From the NCBI GenBank assembly GCA_014383885.1, contig JACNGX010000031.1:1-32683 (forward strand): a DNA stretch of 32,683 nucleotides, given 5' to 3'. The notes beneath the pieces are model-generated. The model was not told the DNA's origin, did not search any database, and saw only the letters and a program-made list of their open reading frames with translations. The position numbers were made by a program, and so were the translations under genes. Shown here piece by piece: positions 6,481-12,935 of this stretch. The DNA is from Parcubacteria group bacterium. GTDB taxonomy: Bacteria; Patescibacteriota; Minisyncoccia; Phycocordibacterales; JACNGX01. Within the stretch, counting starts at the first letter, position 1, and every line of letters begins with the position of its first letter.

Positions 6481-8477
6481 TTACAAAAACTTCACAATTC
6501 AAAGAACTGTCAAAAAATAGGTTTATAATATTTTTTGGTTTTGTTGCGGTTTTTGTTTTATCCAATTACATTTTTACGGGAAGTTTGTTGCCGAGTACAG
6601 AAACAAAAGATCTGTGGTTCTATTCAGGGCTGTTTATGGCAATTTTTTCTATCTTGTTTATTGAGCCATACTATACATCTCCCAAAAATGTAATCACAAA
6701 CGCAATACCTCTTTTACTTGTTTTTCTGGCAATAAAAAACCTTTTTGAAAATCCTGTTTTTTGGTGGTTCGCAGCTTCTGTATTAATTACTTTGATTGTT
6801 GCTTCTGTGATATCTATGTCGACAGAAGACAAAAACAAAAGCCCTGAGCATTGGAAAAATAAACTTTCGGAGCTTCTCAAAAAGTGGGTTGTAATTATTG
6901 GACAGGGCAAGGTTTTATATTCGTCTGTTTTTGTGTACTTCTTACTTACATACTATTCGATACAAAGTTTTTATACTTTGTCACTTTTCATTTTATGGTT
7001 CTTTATAGTATCCATAAATCCCAAGAGTATTAGAAGCACCTTTGCGATTTCAAGAAAAGAACATGATAAAAATGCACTTGGGGAAATATTCGGAGTCCAA
7101 TCAAGAAAAATCTTCCTAGTCAAATTATTTGAAGACCGCAAGGATATTAAGAAGTTTGATATTGTGGAATTTCAATACTCCATGCAAGAATCAGATGATT
7201 TTCTTATGTCTGGGATTGTTTTCGATACTTATCTGCTCAATCAAGAGAAGTGGGCAAAAGTTTTGCAATTGGGCAGAATAGGAGAATCAAAAGTTAAATC
7301 GGACAAAAACATTGTATACAAAGTGTCAAATAAAGAACGAGTAACCGAACTTGAGAAAGAACTAAACACCGATAATTTTGTTGGTGTTGTTATAGAGAGG
7401 TCAAATATCGGAAAAATAAAGTTTGAATACTCAAAGAAACAGGATGATTTACAAGAGGGTGATTTAATCGAACTCAAGACAAACGGCAAGCGATTGTTTT
7501 ACCAGGTTGTGAATGGAGTTACTGAAAAAGAAAGTCTCGAACAACGAAATGAAACGGGTTTCATTAAAGGCGAAGCAATTCAGCTTGGGGAATGGAAAAA
7601 TAATGAGTTATCATTTCAAAAATACGGCTGGGTTCCCTCAATTAACACACCTATTTTCAAAGCGAACACTACCGATATTGAGGTGGCAAATTTTGAATAT
7701 CCTGAATACAAACTAGGCGTAATTCCAAACACTACTTTACCGTCTGTAATAAATCTTTCAGAAGCGGTTAGTTACCATATGGCAGTCTTAGGGGTTACAG
7801 GCTCTGGAAAATCTTTCATTACTCGTGAAGTAATTAGACAATTACAAAACGATACGAAAATTATTTGTGTTGATTTTACAGGTGAATGGAAAAAAGAATT
7901 CGATTCAGAAAGTATTGAGAATTTTGACACTATCGACAATGCAATAGCAAATGACAAAATATCTGTAATTGAGTTGAATGATGTAAGCAACACCACTCAA
8001 TCATTAGAAGAAACGAACAAAAAACTTCAAGAAATATTTGCATACGCAAAGGAAAATGAAGATTGCAAGAAAATATGTTTGGTTTTGGAAGAAGCTCACA
8101 CCATTGTTCCTGAAACAACATTTTTAGGCGACTATGGCGATTATAGTGCGAACAAGGCACTTGTTAATAAAATGAGCCAGATTGCATTGCAGGGCAGAAA
8201 ATATAATGTCGGTCTTTTGGTGCTTGCGCAAAGAACAGCAAATGTATCAAAAACTGTTTTAACACAATGCAATACAATTGTTTGCTTTCAAGCATTTGAT
8301 GAAACAGGATTCAATTTTTTAAGTAACTACATCGGAAAAGATTTAGTCCAAGCAATGCCAAATCTATCGCAATATCATGCAATTATTGTTGGCAAAGCCT
8401 CAAAATCAAATATTCCAATGATTGTCGATCTGACACGAGAACAAAAAGTTGAAAAAGACACAGAGGAAACAGATTAA
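6477..8477 (+). CDS. HerA/DUF87-like P-loop ATPase with N-terminal transmembrane segments
   Basis: Several N-terminal hydrophobic stretches; Walker A GVTGSGKS, Walker B KICLVLEEAH, ALQGRKYNVGLLVLAQR; ATG overlaps upstream TGA (ATGA). Confidence 0.85.
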   Translation: MITKTSQFKELSKNRFIIFFGFVAVFVLSNYIFTGSLLPSTETKDLWFYSGLFMAIFSILFIEPYYTSPKNVITNAIPLLLVFLAIKNLFENPVFWWFAASVLITLIVASVISMSTEDKNKSPEHWKNKLSELLKKWVVIIGQGKVLYSSVFVYFLLTYYSIQSFYTLSLFILWFFIVSINPKSIRSTFAISRKEHDKNALGEIFGVQSRKIFLVKLFEDRKDIKKFDIVEFQYSMQESDDFLMSGIVFDTYLLNQEKWAKVLQLGRIGESKVKSDKNIVYKVSNKERVTELEKELNTDNFVGVVIERSNIGKIKFEYSKKQDDLQEGDLIELKTNGKRLFYQVVNGVTEKESLEQRNETGFIKGEAIQLGEWKNNELSFQKYGWVPSINTPIFKANTTDIEVANFEYPEYKLGVIPNTTLPSVINLSEAVSYHMAVLGVTGSGKSFITREVIRQLQNDTKIICVDFTGEWKKEFDSESIENFDTIDNAIANDKISVIELNDVSNTTQSLEETNKKLQEIFAYAKENEDCKKICLVLEEAHTIVPETTFLGDYGDYSANKALVNKMSQIALQGRKYNVGLLVLAQRTANVSKTVLTQCNTIVCFQAFDETGFNFLSNYIGKDLVQAMPNLSQYHAIIVGKASKSNIPMIVDLTREQKVEKDTEETD

Positions 8478-8540
8478 TTTTTTAAGGGAGTTCCGCTTGC
8501 GCGCGCATGGGTGGGTTGGGGCAAGCGCAACATGATTTGT

Positions 8541-8568
8541 TTGTGCTATCCGTTGTGTGATAGCACAA
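8541..8568. repeat. 10-bp inverted repeat hairpin
   Basis: TTGTGCTATC-cgttgtgt-GATAGCACAA. Confidence 0.75.
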
Positions 8569-8593
8569 CCATTTTCCTTTTCGGTACAATTAC

Positions 8594-9705
8594 GGGGCTT
8601 TGTTGAATAATTCCCGCTGACAAACGGAATCCCCCGTTTGTATCCGGGATTTATGCAACAACGTAGCTTTCCGGCATACCAAGCATCGTTATCCGATTGA
8701 GTGCCTTCAATCGGAGGAGAAGCGAAGAACGCTGATTTTCGAATGTTCGTGCCGATACCGTATCCCCGAAGACGGTCTTGTATCGAAACATCGCGGTTTC
8801 CGACAGACTCCGACGATGATACCCGCTCTCCTCTTTCCATCCCGATCGTCCATGCTTCCTGATCTGCCTCAGATTCTCATCTCATATATGACGATCTCCT
8901 TTTGTATTCCCGTGTTTCCAGATCTTCGCGTTCTTCTGCGGAGGGATGGTGAAAGTCGATACGTCCCGTTCTTTGAGTGCTAAATAGCACTGCCTCGTAT
9001 CATAGGCCCCGTCTCCGGAGCACTGGTCGATGTTCGTCTCTTCGGGAATGTGATCCAAAAGTACCGGGAGTATGGTTCCGTCATGGACATCGTTTCTGGT
9101 CACGTCTCCGACGATGATGTCTCCCGTCTTCTCGTCGGCGTCGATATGTAGCTTCAGCCAACTCCGGCGTTTACTCCATCCGTGCTTGCGCACTTTCCAC
9201 TCTCCTTCTCCACACACCTTGATACCCGTCGAATCGACCACGAGATGCAGGTCTTCTCGAATCGGACGGATACGGATATCGACGTTCAGTGTCTTGCCTC
9301 GGAGGGAGAGCGTGGAGTAGTCAGGAGACTGGCATGAGGAATCGAGTCTTGCAAGGATATCCGACATCAACCCCTCGGTCGACCGGAGTGGGAGACGGAG
9401 GATTTGTCCTAAAGTAAGCGTCGTCTCAATGGCGATATCGCTGAACTTCTTCGGTCTTCCTCTCTTCTTGTCCCGTTCCTGCTCTTCCCACTGTTGTAGT
9501 GCCTCATCGGTAATATGGAAGATAAGTCTTCCTCGGTTTACCAATGCTTCATTATATTCCTTCCAGTTCCTGACCTTGTACGTTTTCTTCTTCCCATTCT
9601 TCTTTTTCCCTTCTTTTGCTTTTTTTGGCATAGCGTTTATATTGCTTTTGCCTTCATTATAGCGGAAGAAGAGAGAATTGGGAGGGGGAATTATTCAACA
9701 ATGCC
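8594..9705 (-). mobile_element. IS5-family (IS903-like) insertion sequence
   Basis: Terminal IRs GGCTTTGTTGAATAATTCCC (8596..8615) and its near-complement GGGAATTATTCAACAATGCC (9686..9705); 9-bp TACAATTAC on both sides; IS5-type transposase inside. Confidence 0.9.
8651..9631 (-). pseudogene. IS5-family transposase interrupted by an in-frame TGA
   Basis: RGRPKKFSDIAIETTL...VVDSTGIKVCGEGEWKVRKHGWSKRRSWLKLHIDADEKTGDI...GDRHI, TGA at 8882..8884, then same frame DENLRQIRKHGRSGWKEESGYHRRSLSETAMFRYKTVFGDTVSARTFENQRSSLLLRLKALNRITMLGMPESYVVA*. Confidence 0.92.
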
Positions 9706-9931
9706 TACAATTACCACAAAACTCTTATCGAAGCCGACGAGCGAGCCACGCGAACACCGAGCAGGCATTGGCGAAGTATGAGCCAGCCAGTGTGAGGTAT
9801 TTCTCGTGAGCAAGCGGACTGACGATTTACCACAGGCGTAGCGCCTCGGGTCGGCGCAAGCGACGGAGAAAAAGGCGACTTACTGCCACCGTCATGCTAT
9901 ATTTTATTTACAAGCCTTTTTTGGAGTAGTG

Positions 9932-10196
9932 AAGCGACGAAAACAAAACCATAAAATTTCCTTTCAATTTTTTGCGGCTCCCCCCTGCACCCCCCCGCCG
10001 TTTTAAAAGGAAAGGTAAGGAAATTTTTGGTTTTGGTTCGCGACTGGAAGGAGCGCGAGGCGCGGATTGTCAGCATTGCCACAAAATCCGAGCGTACGAT
10101 TTGGTTCAAAGCCACCACGCGCTCCGCGCGTGCGAAGTTAATCAAAATCCTGTGGATTTTGTTCATACAATGTTCGAACTTCGTCCAGAAAACACC
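9932..10196 (-). repeat. repeat A, right copy
   Basis: Reverse complement of 3340..3604, same length. Confidence 0.95.
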
Positions 10197-10418
10197 GCCC
10201 GTACAAAAATCAGCATCTTTTGAGATGCGATTTTTGTTGAGCGGAGAGGAGGAAGCCGACTGCTCGGCTTCCGTGAGGGATTCGAAAAGGTTCTCCCATA
10301 TTTTTGAGGAGCTTTGCTCCGAAAAAATGGGAAACCTGCACTGCTCCCGTAGGGAGAGAATCCCTCCGCACAAATAATGAGCCGGGCGCATGTCGCCCGG
10401 CGATTATATTTGTGCAGG
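10195..10418 (+). repeat. repeat B, right copy
   Basis: Direct copy of 3116..3341 with paired differences in hairpin stems. Confidence 0.92.
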
Positions 10419-10436
10419 AGAGTGAGGGATTCGAAC
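10417..10436 (-). repeat. inverted 20-nt copy of the tRNA-Ser(GCU) 3' end
   Basis: GGAGAGTGAGGGATTCGAAC is the exact reverse complement of 3098..3117. Confidence 0.85.
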
Positions 10437-10539
10437 GGCGGAGCAGCGGGTCCCCGCTTGCGGGGCTGCGAGCCGCGTCCAGGAGTACTTAGCGGATTGC
10501 GAGCTTTAGCGAAGCAATACGCTTAGTAACTCCGGGACG

Positions 10540-10577
10540 AATCCCTCCGCAAAACAATGAGCCGGGCGCATGTCGCT
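10540..10577 (+). repeat. third, partial copy of part of repeat B
   Basis: GAATCCCTCCGCAAAACAATGAGCCGGGCGCATGTCGC vs GAATCCCTCCGCACAAATAATGAGCCGGGCGCATGTCGC in the right B copy. Confidence 0.8.
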
Positions 10578-10631
10578 TTTTGACTCTTGTTGCGCTATGG
10601 AAATTTTTTCAGTAATCTGTATCATATTCGT

Positions 10632-11375
10632 ATGAACACTCCTCCCTTATACGATCTCAATACAATAAAGTATGCCGTGGATGATGGTATGTGGAAACGT
10701 GCCATCGCTCTCTACGAAGGTGGGAAGGTTGTGGATTTCAAAGAAACGGTAAACGAGTACACAGCGCGTGTGCTCGGTGGCTCACCGTATCGGGTGAGTG
10801 TTTCGAATAAATCTGTAGATCGTGGAGACTGCGATTGTTATATGGGTCAGCAAGACGAATTATGTAAGCATATGATTGCCGTCGCTGTGTATGCAGTGTG
10901 TGATGGGCGTCCTCTCGCTTTGGAAGAAAAACAACACATTTCCGAGCCGGTGTATTCAGGCATTGTGGGTGATATAACGGAGGAGGAGATGAAAGAACTG
11001 AAATGGAACATCAACGCCGGTATGCGGTGTATAAAATCATACGAAGGTCCGTCACGGACATGGTTTGCGTATCAGAACAAACTTGATGAGGGGTGCGCAC
11101 GAATAGCAACTGCAGTTGCGACAGTACCGGCGAATGCAAAGACGGCAAAGCTTTTGGTCAACACGCTTTTGAAGCTTGATACGAAACTGGCAACAGGTGG
11201 GGTGGATGACTCCAATGGTACGGTTGGGCATTGTATGAGTGGGATTGTTGAGGTGCTTTTGTCATTTGCTGATGCCGACCCTATGTGTATAAAAGTATTT
11301 AAGGTACTTGAAGGGAAGAAGACATGTTTTGAATGGCAGGAGCCGCTTGTACGATATATGAAAAATCGCGCGTAA
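10632..11375 (+). CDS. SWIM zinc-finger protein
   Basis: DCDCYMGQQDELCKHMIAVAVY (CxC...CxH); start at MNTPPLYDL. Confidence 0.75.
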   Translation: MNTPPLYDLNTIKYAVDDGMWKRAIALYEGGKVVDFKETVNEYTARVLGGSPYRVSVSNKSVDRGDCDCYMGQQDELCKHMIAVAVYAVCDGRPLALEEKQHISEPVYSGIVGDITEEEMKELKWNINAGMRCIKSYEGPSRTWFAYQNKLDEGCARIATAVATVPANAKTAKLLVNTLLKLDTKLATGGVDDSNGTVGHCMSGIVEVLLSFADADPMCIKVFKVLEGKKTCFEWQEPLVRYMKNRA

Positions 11376-11417
11376 CATGCTATACTGTTTTTATTATACG
11401 TTAATGTTATATATATC

Positions 11418-11816
11418 ATGAAAGGATACGTAGTAAACATTGAAGAAGCCACCAAAGAAAATGAGAATTTTCGTAAAGTATTGTACACGGCGCCGAATAG
11501 TCAGCTTGTGGTGATGGCGATTGCCTCGGGTGATGATATCGGTGAAGAGGTACATGAGCTTGATCAGTTTATTCGTCTTGAAGAGGGAAAAGGACAGGCG
11601 ATTTTGAACGATGAAGTGCATGAAATTGAAGACGACTGGGCAGTAGTGATTCCTGCCGGCGTGAAGCATAATATCGTAAACACCGGCGAGGGCGTGATGA
11701 AGCTCTATAGCGTGTATTCGCCAGCGGAACATAAAGATGGTACGATTCACGAGACGAAAGCCGATGCCATGGCACACGAAGAGCATTTTGATGGCGTGAT
11801 CACGGAGCAAGAATAA
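11418..11816 (+). CDS. cupin-domain protein
   Basis: EEVHELDQFIRLEEGKGQAILND...WAVVIPAGVKHNIVNTGEGVMKLYSVYSP. Confidence 0.88.
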   Translation: MKGYVVNIEEATKENENFRKVLYTAPNSQLVVMAIASGDDIGEEVHELDQFIRLEEGKGQAILNDEVHEIEDDWAVVIPAGVKHNIVNTGEGVMKLYSVYSPAEHKDGTIHETKADAMAHEEHFDGVITEQE

Positions 11817-11837
11817 TAGTGTGAGAAGGAAGGATAA

Positions 11838-11871
11838 AAGCGGCGCGGTCCTAAAAGACCGCGCCGCTTTG
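11838..11871 (+). terminator. terminator hairpin
   Basis: AAGCGGCGCGGTC-ctaaaa-GACCGCGCCGCTT. Confidence 0.75.
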
Positions 11872-11908
11872 CTTTGTGGCTTTGTGTCCACGACTCGTGT
11901 TTCGTGGC

Positions 11909-11959
11909 ATAGCAACAGCCGCCGGAATGCGCTTTGCGCATTCCGGCGGCTGTTGCTAT
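11909..11959. repeat. perfect 24-bp inverted repeat, 3-nt loop
   Basis: ATAGCAACAGCCGCCGGAATGCGC-ttt-GCGCATTCCGGCGGCTGTTGCTAT. Confidence 0.92.
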
Positions 11960-11968
11960 ACTTACCGT

Positions 11969-12832
11969 ATGAACATTAATGAGCTTGATAAAAATCAGAT
12001 TGTCCTCCTCGTTCTTTTGGTGAGTTTTGTCACGTCGATTGCAACCGGTATTGTGACGGTTACGCTCATGGATCAGGCGCCGCCGGGGATTACACAAACG
12101 ATTAACCGCGTGGTAGAGCGCACGGTGGAGACGGTTGAGAAGGTGGTGGTGGATGACTCGGGGACGACGAAGATCGAGGAAGTAATTGTGTCGGAAGAAA
12201 ATGCTATCGCCGACGCTGTTGCTGGCGCGACACCTTCACTGGTGCGTCTGTATACTAAAGTGGGAGAGACGGAGACATTTTCCGCACTTGCGTTTCCCGT
12301 ACCGGAATACGGAGTATTGGTGACGGATGCGGGTCTTGTTCTTGCCGACGGGCAGTATGACGCGCGTGATGGCGCGGGGCGCACCTATACGGCAGGTGTT
12401 ATTGCCGAAGATGGAGAGAATGGTATTGCAATCCTCCGTACATTCTCGGAAGGGGAGATGACGGTTGCCGTCCCTTTTGGGAATGAAACAAATTTCAAGC
12501 TCGGTCAGCGGGTGATTGCACTCGGAGGGAAAGAAACAAATGAAATCGCATCCGGTATGATTGTGAGCGATCCTACGCTTTCGCCGTTTTCAACAGATAT
12601 TATTCGCGGAAGCAGGTTTGTGGGCGGTATGGCACTCACTCTCGGGGGAAATGTTGCGGGTATGATACGGTCTCTTGAGGGGAGTGTTGTTATTGTCTCG
12701 CCATCGTCAATTCTTTCCGTAGTCCGCGCCACGCTTGGTATTGAAGAAGGGGGTAGTGAGCTTAGCGAAGAAACGCACGGTACGTCTCCCGAAGACGCTC
12801 TTTCTGCCGCGGTTGTTGAGGCGGTTGAGTAG
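11969..12832 (+). CDS. membrane-anchored DegP/S1C-like trypsin-fold protein, probably catalytically inactive
   Basis: N-terminal TM; EYGVLVTDAGLVLADG, ENGIAILRTF, NFKLGQRVIALGG, GGMALTLGGNVAGMI follow the DegP layout without the triad. Confidence 0.65.
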   Translation: MNINELDKNQIVLLVLLVSFVTSIATGIVTVTLMDQAPPGITQTINRVVERTVETVEKVVVDDSGTTKIEEVIVSEENAIADAVAGATPSLVRLYTKVGETETFSALAFPVPEYGVLVTDAGLVLADGQYDARDGAGRTYTAGVIAEDGENGIAILRTFSEGEMTVAVPFGNETNFKLGQRVIALGGKETNEIASGMIVSDPTLSPFSTDIIRGSRFVGGMALTLGGNVAGMIRSLEGSVVIVSPSSILSVVRATLGIEEGGSELSEETHGTSPEDALSAAVVEAVE

Positions 12833-12935
12833 ATATTGACTCTCATAATAAAATATTGTAGACTAAAAGCATATACAACGGTGCTTTTTGGATGTATATA
12901 TTTTTTAATTCTCTAATAGGTAGTCTCCTGAACAT

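Noticed and set aside
8406-8840. 144-aa minus-strand ORF as a gene
   Set aside because: Overlaps the transposase C-terminal region in another frame, the IS left end and the ATPase 3' end.
8882-8884. TGA recoding (as Gly in Gracilibacteria/Absconditabacteria) to explain the split transposase
   Set aside because: TGA ends other intact genes here (e.g. the methylase at 6480 with an ATGA overlap), so a point nonsense mutation is simpler.
9897-10391. 164-aa minus-strand ORF as a gene
   Set aside because: Composed of repeats A and B; same shadow frame as the left copy.
10304-10492. 62-aa ORF downstream of the island
   Set aside because: Lies in repeat B and the tRNA-derived hairpin block; translation is low complexity.
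3116-10577. CRISPR array or integron attC array
   Set aside because: Repeats are few, long, unevenly spaced and in mixed orientation; no spacers, Cas genes, integrase or canonical attC R/L boxes.
12836-12935. CIRCE/HrcA operator upstream of clpB
   Set aside because: No TTAGCACTC-N9-GAGTGCTAA seen; only a generic TTGACT...TAGACT promoter-like pair.
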